From: Voacanga thouarsii
Lineage: Eukaryota; Streptophyta; Magnoliopsida; Gentianales; Apocynaceae
DNA length: 64,000 bases
NCBI GenBank assembly: GCA_026120185.1
Contig: JANUWF010001215.1
Location: forward strand, 1 to 64,000
Reading direction: 5' to 3'
A program made the position numbers and the translations under genes. The notes below the pieces were generated by a model, which was not told the DNA's origin, searched no databases, and worked only from the letters and a program-made list of their open reading frames with translations. This document shows positions 32,216-45,199 of this stretch, piece after piece; the stretch's first letter is position 1, and every line of letters starts with the position of its first letter.

Positions 32216-35200
32216 CATGGCCGAAAATTCCCCTCTCTTGGTCGGATGACTTTTTCTCCCATGAACATGCTTTCGCCATCTCCCATGGACAAAGTTAGAC
32301 ATCTAGGAGTTCAGATCTACTCTAAACTCCTTCAAGGCATTCATCAAACCAAGTAAGTACCTTTAATCTTCCTTTTTAAACTCTAGATTCGTGTCTCTAG
32401 GATGATGATGATAGTAGGTGGATGGCGATAGGATTTAAGTATATATATATATTGTTGAGATTGAAGCATGAATATATGTATGACTGTGAAGGAGATGGGA
32501 TTTATGCATGGAAGGATTATCTTGGATGATTATATGACGATTTGAGGTTGATGCATGTCATAGGTAGTATTTGTGATGAAGTATGCTAGAGATTATGTCA
32601 CATTTGGTGAATAGGATTTATATTCATGTTGGATTATTGAAGCCATGATCATATTTATGCTAGTAGGGGTTAGATCATGTTTTGATAAAGTGAGATCTAT
32701 GCTTGTATGCATGATTTGGATGATTTGATGAATTGAAGGGTTGTATATGTTCATGATTGTGGTTAGCTATAGGAATATGATCATGATCTAGTTGTCCCTA
32801 AGCTAAATTTTTTTTTTCGTTAAAAAAATACTTAATAATATGATTTTTCTAGTAAAATTTTGAAAACTATGGGAAAATGTGGATTTGGTCTTTTATATAA
32901 AATAGTGATATTTTAGTCAAATAAATAATAGTTTTTGCTAGAAAAATAATATATATGTATATATTATTTAAAATAATAAAATCAATTAAACCCTTTTATG
33001 GAAATAATTATAATTAATAAAATATTTATTACTAAAAATTTAATTATTAGGTTTTAATCAAAACCCATTAAGGATTTGCTTATTATTTTTCAAGCAAGAC
33101 TCATTAAATTTATTTTCAACAAATTTTAGCTATCAATTATTTTCTAACAACTAAATTATTAATAAATCATTATTTTACCTACTACCACCTTGGACCCTTT
33201 TTCAAATAAATCATAATTTATTTTTAGCAAGATTTAAACCTTCAACTTTTTGTACCTATTTCCCAAACTCTAGTTATTTTAATATCAAACTAGATTTATT
33301 TTATAAACCCTTTTTATTTATTATTGAGCCTTAAAGCTTGGGACACTAGGGATATGATTGTAGTAAGTTGAGTTAGTTTTATTTGAGAAAGCAAGTTTTT
33401 TGCTTGAGTTTGATTGTGGTTTGTATTTACCCTATGCGGGGTTAGGTCAGCTGTTGGAGACCTTTGTTGTGGACAAGGATCAGGTAAGCTCCTGCATAAA
33501 GCCTGTTTGATGAAAAATGATTTTTTTTTTATGGCAAGCCAAATGTAGAGTGTATGGTCACTCATTTCTGTAAAGGCAATTGAGGATTATTTCCATTCTC
33601 ATTTCAGACAAATAAATTATTTGTAAATCAAGGGGCTATTTTACTCAAAACCAAAAATTCTTTCTAAAACCAGTTTTGCCCCAAACTTTGGAAAACCTGA
33701 ATTGCCATTTTCAAGTGGAACTATGTTTTGTTCATTTTTCCCAAGTGGGATACGTTACGTTGAGTACTCAATGGGGGTAGACTGGTAGTACTAGTTTTGA
33801 AGAATAAGAGTGAGTCTTCTGGCAGGAAGCCTCCTCCCGAATATGAACTCAACTTAGAGAAACGTCAGTACTACTTAGTCATGCCGGTCCGAGCTAGCAG
33901 TTTTTATTTCAGTCAAGTGACTGTGTTTTGCCGGAATGGACACCCGGTGGTTGTTTGGGTATAGAGAAGGAGGAGTATCTTGCCCGGTAGGCCGATCACC
34001 TACCTTTAGTCAGTCTGCACAAAGTGTCGGCATTCTGACCGGCAGTATGCACAAAGTGTAGGCATAATGACCATCCGGTTATGGGGCCCAACGTGTGGTA
34101 ACCTATAATCCTTTCTTTCGAGTGGTTGATCTTATAAATTATGTATGGCTGGAAAAGCCAAAACGCCACTCTTGCTTTTGACTAATGTTTATTACTTGCC
34201 AATATTTCTCTTATAAAGTTTTTATACTCTGCTTACATGAACTATTTCCACTGAACACCCAAAGCACACACGGACTTACTGAGATTTCTATCTCATCACC
34301 TTTTCACCATGATTTCAGGCCGATCCTGCTGTGGGGATGAGTAGCTTATGTTATCTGCCTTGGAAGAGAATGTTGTCTTTTATTTTTATGTATTGCTTTG
34401 GGGAGTTGAGAGTGGATGATTTTATTTATGGATTTGTTTTTCTTTTGGGAATTCATGGTTTTATTCGTGGATTTATTCTTGGGTTGTAATAAATTTTAAG
34501 TTAAATTATTATTTTCATTTCGCTATTTTAATTGTGTGACCTAGTTATAAAGACCCCTTGTCATTTGGACGGGGCGACATCCCCGGCCCTAGCGGGCCTA
34601 GGTAGCGGGGTGTTACAAAGTAGGCCTCGGCTCCATAACGCATGAGGAAGCTTCCTCGCGGAAGGCAATTCCTCGCACAAGCCTAGTTTCGTCACAAAGA
34701 CCAGGTAGCAGCTTCCTTGCAAAAGCTGTTGTGCGGGGACTCGGGTTGCAAGCACCTACCTGGATCGCAGTCCATGAGTTTTTCCCATAGGCCATGATCC
34801 GGTGTGGTGGGTGCACTAGACCAGCAATATATATATATTTTTTTTGTCCTATATCAGGCGAAGTTATTTTTATTAATATTCTTTGAATATTTTGCATAAG
34901 AAATAATAGGAAAGAAAATATAGGATCAAACAAGACCATTAATTAATTAATGTGTTTAATTCTATCATGTGGAGACTTAGGTTAAAAGAATAGAAATGCA
35001 TGAAAACGTTTACAGTTATCTAGTATGCTTATTTCTTTTTGTACCCTATTTATGCGTTTTCTCAAAGACCAAAGTCTTTAGGAAATTTATGACAAGAAAA
35101 ACATTTTTCAAATAAAAAAAAATGGTTATTTTTAGCTTGGACAAAAATTAATCCTTGGATATTTTTTTAAAGGATTTAATCCTTGACATAGAAAATATTT

Positions 35201-35978
35201 TGGATTTACATATTTTTGTAAGTAAAAATAGAAAGCCATTTTTGTATTATTTTTGCACTAGAAAGTTGTTTTTGTTAAATTAAACTTGAGACCAAAGTCT
35301 CTAGAAAGTTTAAAAGGAAATTTTTGGAAATCATTAATGTCTTAACTGTGTAAAATAAATTAATGGAAAATCTCTTAAAGGATTTTACCTTGACATAGAG
35401 ATTTATGAATTTAGATATTTTTCAAAGAGTTAAGGGATACTTAATGGGATATTTTCAAAAAGATATTTTCTTTAAAAAAAACCTTTGTTTTAAAAGACTA
35501 AGTGGGAGAGGGGTTCTAATGGCTTCACGGCTTCCATCACGATCCTCATTAAAGATTATTGATCCCCTCGCATCACCCTGGGAGTGAACCAGTATAGGAT
35601 GTGGATACTACAAGGATTTAGAACTATTGGATGTATGTAATTAATAACTTAGGACATGTACTACGATCGGCTAATCCACGTTGGAGGTTATAGTGCGAGG
35701 AATGCCCATAGGAAATGAGAAGAAACGGCCATCCCATCGATGGAATTATCTTCCAGATTATTACCTAGAAGGTAAATTAATTGTGGTGGTTAATACACTT
35801 AGCTTAGAAAGTAGTTAATCTTTCCAAGAAGCTATGTCAGTTTTTCTAAGAGCCAAATTAATCATATTAAAGATAATAGTAATAGGGTTAACTATTATCG
35901 GATTTAATATGAGGATAAAGTCAAAATTTATTTTATTCTTCACAAACTGAATTTTCTTTTATTTTTGATTTTTCAGAA

Positions 35979-36780
35979 ATGGTTGGTGGAGGTTCTTTGA
36001 GTCGTTTGGCTGTTATTCTCCCAGAGAATAAGTTAACAGGTCCAAATTATGTGGACTAGAAAAGGAACTTGGATATAATACTCACTACTGAGGAGTATAA
36101 GTATGTCCTTCACGAAACCTGCCCTGTTATCGGGGAAGTTCCATCGATGTTGAGCGAAGGCTGAGAAGGCATGGAAGAAGGCCAATGAAACAGCTCGTTG
36201 CTACATGTTGGCCTCCATGTCCAATGTGCTCCATTCCAAATAGGAGCATATGGCCACTGCGCACAATATTAGCTAGTCATTAGCCATGATGTTCACCGAT
36301 AAGAGCTGGCCCACAAAACAGGAAGCTCTTAGGATGATTATAAACACTAAGATGGCTGAGGGAGCATCAGTCAGGAAACATATGCTCAAAATGATTGCTA
36401 CTTTTGAGGAAACAAAAGTCTTAGGGCTGTTATTGACTCCGTGAGCCAAGTGGATATGGTTCTCGAATCTTTGTTGGGCTCTTCTACTCAATTCAAGTTG
36501 AACTACAACATGAACAAGTTAAACATGAGTTTAACTAAATTAATGAAAGAGCTTCAGGTGGTGGAGAAGGTCATGAAGCCACAGTCCAAGAATATGATTG
36601 CTAGGGCTTCTTGCTCTAGAACTGGGCCTAAGCCCAAAAAGTTCAAGAAGAAGAAAGAAAACGTGGTAGCCCAGCCTAAGAACCAGCCTAACAAGCTAAA
36701 GAGTAAATGCTCCTAGTACGAGCAGAGGGAGACTGAAAAAAGAAGTGTCTAGAGCTTCAAGCCAACTGAAACCCTACAAG
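35979..36780 (+). pseudogene. gag: copia-2 gag, broken
   Basis: ATG at 35979 (MVGGGSLSRLAVI), the same start as copia-1. The conserved LTGPNYVDW becomes a stop at Trp (TAG near 36058). Further shifts occur before the open segment 36441-36716 (VDMVLESLLGSSTQF, then a Lys-rich stretch). The CCHC knuckle present in copia-1 has lost its Cys residues here (36717-36770). Confidence 0.85.
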
Positions 36781-36799
36781 TATTATTCTCTATCTAGAT

Positions 36800-37220
36800 T
36801 CAGTTTCCATGGTTGGATCAACTTCTACTTAAATTATCAATTCTAGAGCCACTCATCATATTTGTAACTCTTTACAGGGGTTTAGGAAGATAAGAAGACT
36901 CCAGAAAGATGAGCATAAACTACGAGTAGGAAATAGGGTGTAAGTATGGGCTGCTAGATCTTATTTTTTATTGTAATAGAGTTGTTATTTTGAAGGATAT
37001 TTTATATGTACCTGGATTTAGACAGAATTTGGTTTCAGTTGCAAAACTTTTAAATTAGGGATATTCCATTTCTTTTCATTCTAATATTACTATCAATAGA
37101 AATAGCGAAGTTCTTTGTTCAAGACATATTTATGGAAACTTATTCATCTTAAATCCTATAAACAATCAAATAAATAACACTCAATCTAAACCTTTAAGTA
37201 GGAAGAGAAAGACCAATGTC
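36800..37220 (+). pseudogene. copia-2 protease, broken
   Basis: Recognised by INSRATHHICNSLQGF at about 36836-36885, matching copia-1's YSGATNHICNSLQGF. The catalytic Asp is replaced by Asn (AAT 36839-36841) and Gly by Arg. Several stops follow. Confidence 0.75.
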
Positions 37221-38230
37221 AATGAATAATATCTTTGGCATCTAAGGTTGGGTTATATTAACTCAACTAGGATTCAGAACTTAATCCATGATAGGCCCTT
37301 GGTCTCATTGAGATTGAAAAGTTAGCCTCAATATGAATCCTACCTTATGGGAAAAATGACCAAAAAGTCGTTCACCCAAAAGGCTGAATGAGCTAAGGAG
37401 ATATTGAGCCTTGTTTACACTGTTGTGTGTAGTCCTTTGTCTACACCAAGTAGAAGGGGTTTTACCATTTCACCACTTTCATGGATGATTGTACAAGGTT
37501 TGGTTATGTCTACTTGATGAGGCACAAGTTTGACTCTTTTGACAAGTTTAAAAAGTTTAAGGCTAAAGTGGAGCGTTGGACAAGTAAACTGATCAAAAAC
37601 TTACAATCGGATCATGGTTGAAAGTACCTCCTCAGTGAATTCAAGGATTACATGATACATCATGGAATAGTATCCTAGCTCCCTACACCAGAGACACCCC
37701 AAGAAAAGAGAGTAGTTGAGAGAAAGAACATGACATTGATGGAAATGGTCCAAAGCATGATGCCCCATGCTATTTTTTTTATCTCTTTTTGGGGACATAC
37801 CTTGGAAACAACGGTATACATTCTGAAATTGGTAACTTCCAAGTTACCTAGGATGTCCTATGAGATGTGGACTAAACGTAAGCCAAGTCTGAATCATCTC
37901 AAGATATGAGGCTGTCCAGCTTATGTACTGATCAAGGGAAACAAGTTAGAATCAAGATCGGATTTATGCTATTTTATTGGGTATCCAAAAGGGACAAAAG
38001 AGGGTTACTTTTATTATCCCAATGAGTAGAAAGTACTGGTAAGTACTAATGATAGATACTTGGAGGATGATTAAAGTACTTCTACTAATGGTTCAACAAG
38101 GTTTGAACTCGAGAAGAAGTTATTTTTGGAATGAACTTCTTCATACCCGATTATGGAACAAGAAGAGGTATAGCCTTAAGAACCTGTACAAACGGAGCTT
38201 TGTTGTAGTAAAAGGGTATCTAGGGTTCTA
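37221..38230 (+). pseudogene. copia-2 integrase, heavily degraded
   Basis: HLRLGYINSTRIQNL (zinc-finger region) begins near 37235. The core can be followed by alignment with copia-1 through about 37790 (QSDHG, KNMTLMEMV), and the connector with the variable region through 38230. Many stops and shifts. Confidence 0.75.
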
Positions 38231-39860
38231 GAAAGATATATTGGAGAGGCTTTTGAGCTGGTCTCTGACCATCAAGAACAAGATCCCACTAGATACGAGG
38301 AGGATATTACTGATATCGATGCAAATCTATGGCATGGAGCAATAAAAGTCGAGATTGAGTCTATGTACTTCAATCAGGTTTGGAATCTTGTAGCTTCACC
38401 AATAGGGATAAACCCATTGGGTGTAAGTGGGTATACAAGAGGAAAAGAGTAGCGGATGGGAAGGTGAAAACCTTCAAAACTAGGCTTGTAGTGAAAGGAT
38501 ATACTCCAAAAAAGGGAATCGATTATGAGGAAATCTTTTCCTTAGTAGCCATGCTTAAGTTCATCTGTATCCTTCTTGCCATCACATATCATTACAACTA
38601 TGAGATATGGCAAATAGATGTCAAGACAGTATTTCTTAATGGCCATTTTAGTGAAGACATCTATATGCTCCAACTGGAAAGGTTTTATTGCTAAAGGCCA
38701 GGAAAATATGATTTGTAAGCTTAAGAAGTTCATTTATGGACTTAAGTAGGCATCTAGAGCATGGAGCATTCATTTTGATGAGACTGTAAAGTCTTACGAT
38801 TTTATTCAAAAACGAGGATGAACTATACCTGTACAGAAAACTAGAAGGCATAAATGTGATTTTTCTTGTCCTATATATGGATGATAATCTACTCATTGGG
38901 AATGATGTATGAATATTATCATCTACAAAGGTTTGACAATCTAGTCAATTCTGTATGAAGGGCTTGGGAGAAGCAAATTACATTCTCGGCATTAAGCTTC
39001 TTAGAAATAGGAAGTAGGGAATGTTAGGATTATCCCAAGCGACATACACTGGTTAAATTCAGCATGGACTCATGTAAGAGAGCTCTAATTTGTAGTAGAT
39101 ATAGGTTATTTTTTTGTTCAAAGGACTGTCCTAAGTCCCAAGAAAAAAAAAGCCAAAATGAGTAGGATTCCATACGTTTTAGCTGTACGAAGTCTTATAT
39201 ACGCTATGTTGTGCACTAGGCCAGATATCTGCTTTGTCATAGGCTTAATTAGCAGATATCAGTCAAATCCTGAGGAGGTTCATTGGCAAGCTATAAAGCA
39301 TATTCTCAAGTACCTCAAAGGTACGAGAGATTATATGCTAGTTTACAGGGATGATAACTTGGTTCTTACTGGATACATAGACTTACACTTCCAGGCAGAT
39401 AAGGATGAGAGAAAATCTACTAGTGGATATGTCTTCACCTTGTCTGGAGGAGTTGTTTCATGGAGGAGTATCAAGCAATCTTGCATTGCTAACTTAACCA
39501 AAGAAGCTGAGTATGTGGCAGCTTTGGAGGCATCCAAGGAAGCAGTCTGGCTCTGGAAGTTCCTTTCAGAACTTGGAGTCGTGCCACACATGAACATACC
39601 AATTGCGGTGTATTGCGACAACACTGGAGCAGTCTCGTAATCCAAAGAACCCAAGAACCACAAGAAAGGGAAGAACATCAAGAGGAAGTACCACCTGATT
39701 AGGGATTTCATCTAGCGATGGGAAATTATGGTGCAACAGATAGCCTCAGAGAACATCCTAGCAAATCCCTTCACCAAGCCTTTGGCTGAGAGAGTCTTCA
39801 AGAGATACTTAGACGCCATAGAGGTGGGCATCTACGGACTTTCTTAGTCTTAGAGTGCAT
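38231..39860 (+). pseudogene. copia-2 reverse transcriptase and RNase H, broken
   Basis: RT: KRVADGKVKTFKTRLVVKG near 38440 and the IWQIDVKTVFLNGH segment with catalytic Asp near 38610. The active site reads YMDD at 38874-38885, where copia-1 has YVDD. RNase H lies at 39158-39640 (ARPDICF-type helix, DERKSTSGYVFTLSGG, EAEYVAALEASKEAVWL, CDNTGA). After a stop at ~39640 the end of the protein continues to about 39847. Multiple stops between 38690 and 39150. Confidence 0.88.
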
Positions 39861-39869
39861 GTAGGAAAT

Positions 39870-41622
39870 TGTTGGAATGTATGCCCACTAGACTAGGTTT
39901 TTTATGTAATTTTTGAATTTATTAATAGAAGAATTTATTCTAAAATTTTTTTTTTGAATTTATATTTTATTTATGCATGATTTATATTTGCAAAAGACGC
40001 ATTGTATTTTAAGTAAGTGGTCTATGTGAATGGTTGTCTTTCATAGTAAGGTATGGATCACGGGTCACTTAACACATAAAGGTTTGTTCTTAACCGATTG
40101 ATGAGAATGAGAATCTTATCATGTTTAGGTTATTGTGTTATGAATTTCAAATAGGGAATGGCTTACCTTTAGCCAGTGAGTAGCCCACTCACTTCATAGC
40201 ATGAGTATATTTCAAATACATAGAACATGACCTGTAATAGTAGTTTCTAAAAGTACTATTTAGAAGAAATCCAGACTATTACTACTATAATGTAGACTAA
40301 TACTCTACCGCTTTAGTATGAGTTGGTGGTCTGACGAAGCTAGAAGCATGTACATTGATATGCTGTAGTTAAGGTTGTATCGTAGAGTCGATATACTTGT
40401 ATGTTGGGTATATGTGACTAGTTAGCTAAGACAGACTTGTATAAGATGGCTTCTATACTATATCACCCCTTGTGACTGTTTGAATGATCTACATATCCAA
40501 GGCCCTAGGGAATATGGCTTGGATGTTAGCTTTAGGGTAGCTCCCTTGGAAAGTGGAAACATTTCAAGAGTCGTAGATCATTGGACTAGAAGTCTAAGGA
40601 TGGTAGATGTCTTTTAAAGATGTTTTAGTACACTCTTCCTTTCTAAAATGTATGGCGATGCGTAGAGGAGTATTTTAGTCATTATACTTGTAGGTCAGAG
40701 ACTTTGCTAACACATCATTGTCCTTAGGGCCAATATTTCCTTATGGTGATTTTAGAAAACATTTAAAATGCAAAATACAGCTATTTTTATAGTAGGAATA
40801 TTTTGGTTATTTTAGTAGCCAAGGCGATGTGTCTTTTGGGTTGAGGGATTGATATTATATTAAATAGAATTTATTTTATTCGAGTAGCCTACTTTACTTA
40901 TCGAGCTAAAATAAAATAAAAGGCCCAAAAAGGGAGAATTATATATTTGCCCATTTGGGTTATTTAATTAATTTAATTATTGGACTTCTATTAATCCAGG
41001 AATAATTAAATTAAATTAAAAGACATAACCCAATGAACTGGGCCACAGGTCCATAGGCTTGTTTAATGGCTTAACATGACATGGGCCTTAGGGCTTCTTT
41101 GATTTTTGAATGCCCGGATAATAGCCTATTATCAAGGCTGTTGGGATTCGATTGAACAATGGAGTCTTTCATGGAGGCACTGTGGTTTTTCCTTTTCCTT
41201 AAGCCTCACATCTTCTCTCTCAGGTGTGCTCTCTGTGTTTTGTAAAGAGCAATAATAGAGATGGGAAATACCTTCCTGATATTATATTCCAAAATAGCAT
41301 TCCTCTCTGTGCTCAATAGCATTCAGTCAGAGAATGGAAAATCATCCTCTTCATCCATAGCCTTCACCAAGTTTTCAAGCGAGGTTATATTCCGAAAGAC
41401 AAAGGAGTTGCATTGATGCCCAAAAGAAGCCATCGGCTTGCCGGAAAATAGCCTGAAGGATCAATCTCAGAAGCAGAAGTGGTTCAGACCGAAGTGTCGA
41501 CACCTCCTAGACCAGTGAAAGCACGCAGAGGTATAAAAAAATATCTTCCGCTGCTCTTCTACGTGCGCTCTGTTTCATTAGCATGCTATTGTGCATTTTT
41601 GTTTTGCCGTGCTTTGCCTACA
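39870..41622 (+). repeat. copia-2 3' LTR
   Basis: Starts TGTTGGAATGTATGCCC (near-identical to the copia-1 LTR start) and ends GCCTACA. Length 1753. The five bases after it are TAGAT. Confidence 0.88.
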
Positions 41623-42405
41623 TAGATATCATTGAGGAAGTTTCTAGTACCATTTTGCTATCTCAATGATAGGTGTTTTGTAGAGGGATATTTTCATTAT
41701 TACACTTGTAAATCAAAGATACTACAGTTGCAATATTATTATTAGGGTTAATATTTATATATAGTAATAAATGAAATATTTAAAATGATAAAATACACCT
41801 ATTTATTAGCAAGGGTATTTTGGTCAATTCAACAACCAAGAATGTTATGTCCTTTTGTCCTTATAGTAGCTCAAGTAACCTCAAGAAATTTAATTTTCTT
41901 TATGGGTTTATTAGATGAAATTAATATTGGAAGAATTATTCTAAGAGTCCAATAATTATATATATAGGCTAGAATAATTTATTAGGCCAATTAAATTAAA
42001 TTAGTTTATTAATTAATTACCTTGAGTAATATTATATTGGGCCAAGTGGATAAATTAATTAATTACAACTCTATTTAAAGTATGTCTTGGATTTATTACA
42101 TAGTGGGACAAAACTTTAGCCCACTTTGGAAACAATTGAGGTAGCAAAGGGCTTTTTTAGAAACCCTAGGTGCTGCCCTATATATTTTGGTGTTTTTTTG
42201 GTAGGTTTGAAATGGGTTTTTATTGTAGTGCTGGTTGTACCACTAAACATTTTTATATATTTAAAAAAAATCTCACAAATATCTTCTCCAATATATGATT
42301 AGAAGTTGGATCATTCGCAATGCTTTTTGTCTTTTTTGTTTTGGGTTGAAATTTAGCACGGTAGTTGGTTATAGACTATGAAGAAATTTATTTTGGCATG
42401 TGTAT
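41623..42405 (+). repeat. Fragment of a further copia-type LTR
   Basis: Resembles the second half of the copia-2 LTR (GTAGAGGGATATTTT, AAATATTTAAAATG, the GGTATTTTGGTCA run) but is clearly more diverged. It starts abruptly at the end of copia-2 and is cut at 42405 by the family-B LTR. The similar bases at 56559-56600 may be its tail. Confidence 0.6.
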
Positions 42406-43118
42406 TGTAACACCCCACTACCTAGGCCCATCAGGAGCAGGGATGTCGTCCCGTCCATAGGACAAAGGGTTTTTATAACTAGGTCACATAAAATAAAATA
42501 AAAGAAATGCTTCAAAATTAAACTTATTACTACCTAGCAATACATGAACAAATTGAAAATTAATTGTCTACTACAATCTCTCGAAAGCAATACATAACAA
42601 AAATAATAGAGAGTCTTCAAAATCATAGGCAACAATCTAGCTAATGATCTTCACAGCAGGATCGACCTGAAAACATGGTATAAAAAGTGGTGAGATAAAA
42701 ATCTCAGTAAGCCCGTGTGTGCTTTAAGTGTTTCAGGTAAAACAGTTAATGTATGCAAGTTATAAAAGTTTCATAAGAGAAAGTGCTGGCAAGCATTGAA
42801 TAAATGTTAAAAATGAAGAGTGGTATTTTGCTTTCCAAAACACACATGTGCACAATAAATACAACCACCCAAATAGATAGCAATGGCACCACGCATTGGG
42901 CCACATGACAGTATAACGGTCAAAATACCACATGTTGAGCATACTGACAAAAGATAGGTGTACGACCTACCGGGTGAGATACTCCTCTATCTCTACACCC
43001 AAACTTACCGGTTGTCCACTCCAGAAATACACAATCCACTTGACTAAAAGTTGCTTGCTTGGACTGGCATGACCAACCAAACTAGCATCTTATTGAGAAG
43101 GACTCACCCTTAGAGGTG

Positions 43119-43123
43119 GCCAC
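43119..43123. other. Target-site duplication of copia-1, left (GCCAC)
   Basis: GCCAC precedes TGATGGG at 43124 and recurs at 52947-52951. Confidence 0.93.
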
Positions 43124-43546
43124 TGATGGGTTTGGCAAAATAGAGAGCATGCTCACAGGGGAAAAAAAACAGAGAGCAAAAAAAAAAAAAAAAACTGCAA
43201 GCCTTAATAGTAGTACAGAAGCGTTAAGACCATACCTTTGCATGCTTTAAACCTTTTAGGTTGTGGAAGAACGTATTGAAGCATGGGAACAGCCCCTTCA
43301 TGTCTGCTTGATGAAGCTTCCAGTTCGAATCCCGCTTATCTCCTACTTCGCCTTGTTTACAAGAACGCCAAGCTTTTCGGCTCACGGAATATTCCACTGC
43401 CTGAATCCTTGTTGGTGAAACAAAGGGTGAAGATGAGTAATCTCAATCCTTATTGGTTCTACTGCTATTAGTTAGCAAAGCACCAAGAACAAGAGGAAAG
43501 AAAAAGGCTCATGAGAGAGAGAGACCCGCCAAAGAAAGAGACTCTC

Positions 43547-43548
<2 letters not shown>

Positions 43549-43581
<33 letters not shown>
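43549..43581. repeat. (GA)n microsatellite in copia-1 3' LTR
   Basis: 33 bases here against 17 bases at the matching site of the other LTR (51342-51358). Confidence 0.93.
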
Positions 43582-43582
<1 letters not shown>

Positions 43583-43830
43583 CTTAGGGAGATTAGGGTT
43601 TTTATCCTTCCAAGAGACTTGTATTATCGTTAGCTAAATACTAAGTCTTAGATATCTGATAACAATATCCCCCGGGATATAATATTTCAAACTCCCAGAT
43701 GTTATCAACAGAATAAGTTTGGCTTAACCCTAAACTTATCTAAACTGTATCTGGAAGAAACCCAACAGTCCAACCTATTAGGCCAAAATAATATTTATTA
43801 TTTTTCTTGGACCTAAAAAGCCCAAAATAA

Positions 43831-43988
43831 TAAACATTAATTATTTATTTCTTGGGCTTATAGAAATAACCCAATAAATAATTAATGAATCCAAATGAAG
43901 CAAAATAATTAAACTTTAATTATTTATTTCTTGGGCTTATATAAATAACCTAATAAATAATTAAACATTAATTATTTCCCTCTAGTTT
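43831..43988. repeat. 79-bp tandem duplication in copia-1 LTR
   Basis: Two units, with CTTGGGCTTAT at 43851 and 43930. The other LTR has the same pair with the same period (from 51611 and 51690). Confidence 0.8.
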
Positions 43989-45199
43989 AAGCCCCGGTTA
44001 AATTTCTAATTATTCAAACTGGACCTAGTCCTTGAATAATTAATTAACCAATTAAACTAGATAATAAATCTCCATCAACTCATTTTTATTTATTTATTTA
44101 TTTTTATTCCAATCTAATAATAAATTAGACTTCCTGAATAATATAAAATAAAATAAAATCCTCTTTAACTATGACCAAATCCTCAACCCAAAATTAAATA
44201 GGACTTACGGGCTATTACGAGGACAAAAAAGACACATCACCTTGGCTACTAAAATGACCAAAATACCCCGACCATATAAATAGTTGTATTTTACATTTTA
44301 AATATTTCCTAATATCACCATAAGGAAATATTAACCCCAAGGACAATGCTGCATTAGCAAAGTCTTCGACCTACAGGTGAAATGACTAAAATACCCTTCT
44401 ACACATCGCCATACGTTTGGAGAGGAATAAGTATACTAATACCCCTCTAAATGACATCTACCATCCTTAGGCTTCTAGTCCAATGATCCACAACTTCATA
44501 GAGTGTTTCAACTTTTCATGGGAGCTACCCTAAAGCAAACATTCAAGTCACGTTTCCCAAGGCCCGGACACTTTAGATCATTCAGACAACCACAAAGGGC
44601 GATATTATGTAGAAACTATCTTGTACAAGTCTGTCTTAACTAACTAGTTACATATACCGAATACACAAGTATATTGGTTCTACTATAGAACCTCAACTAT
44701 AGCATATCAAAGTATATGTTTTCAGCTTTGTCAGACCACCAACTCATACTCAAGTCGTAGAGTACTAATCCACGCTGTAACAGTAGTAGTCTACGTTTCT
44801 ACCAAATAGGACTTTAATAAACCTCTACTACAGGTTCTATTCTACGTATTCGAAATACACTTATATCATGAAGTGAGTGGACTACTCACTGGCTAAAGGT
44901 AAGCCATTCCCCATTGGAATTCATAACATAATAACCTAAACATGATGAGATTCCTATTCTCATCAATAGGTTCAGAACAAATATTTATGTGTTTAAATAA
45001 TTCGTGATCCATACCTTATTATGAAAGACCACCATTTACATGGATCATTTATTTAAACCCATTAGGTCTGTTCCAAACGAAATTGTGCACAACTAAAAAG
45101 TAAATTCACAAACATTTCTGTAAATAAATTCTTTTATTAAAATATTCGATATTTACATAAAAAACCTAGTCTATAAGGGCATACTTTCCAACAATCTTC

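Larger units (their letters stand above)
30232..34617 (+). mobile_element. Family-B solo LTR (gypsy type), plus strand
   Basis: A 4386-base LTR, starting TGTGAAACCCC and ending CGGGGTGTTACA, without internal domain. Flanks GAGTA (30227-30231) and AAGTA (34618-34622) look like a 5-bp duplication with one mismatch. It therefore seems to be the product of LTR-LTR recombination. The last ~0.85 kb is clearly related to the family-A LTR (palindrome 33760-33771, GACGGGGCGACATCCCCG near the end). It carries a tRNA-like A/B box pair at 30487-30541 and a CT microsatellite at 32171-32215. Confidence 0.88.
29849..35978 (+). other. copia-2 untranslated leader, split by a solo LTR
   Basis: 29849-30231 and 34618-35978 are leader; 30232-34617 is an inserted family-B LTR. 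The leader holds a GC-rich stretch just around the insertion and an A/T-rich rest, as in copia-1 (49105-50891). No gene is seen. Confidence 0.7.
28225..41622 (+). mobile_element. copia-2: Ty1/copia element, plus strand, degenerate, with nested solo LTR
   Basis: 5' LTR up to 29834, primer site 29837-29848, leader interrupted by a 4.4-kb family-B solo LTR, gag, protease, integrase, RT and RNaseH in copia order, and 3' LTR 39870-41622. It shares gag-pol sequence with copia-1. The Tork-like assignment rests on RT/RNaseH wording only. All genes are broken. The left LTR border is uncertain, because the ~120 bases that should precede 28225 do not resemble the 3' LTR start. Confidence 0.85.
43124..45193 (-). 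repeat. copia-1 3' LTR
   Basis: 2070 bases; element sense runs from TGTTGGAAAGTATGCCC at 45193 to the complement of TGATGGGTTTGGC at 43124. It contains a GA microsatellite (43549-43581), a 79-bp tandem duplication around 43831-43988 and a B-box-like CAGTTCGAATCCC (43321-43333, plus strand). Confidence 0.93.
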
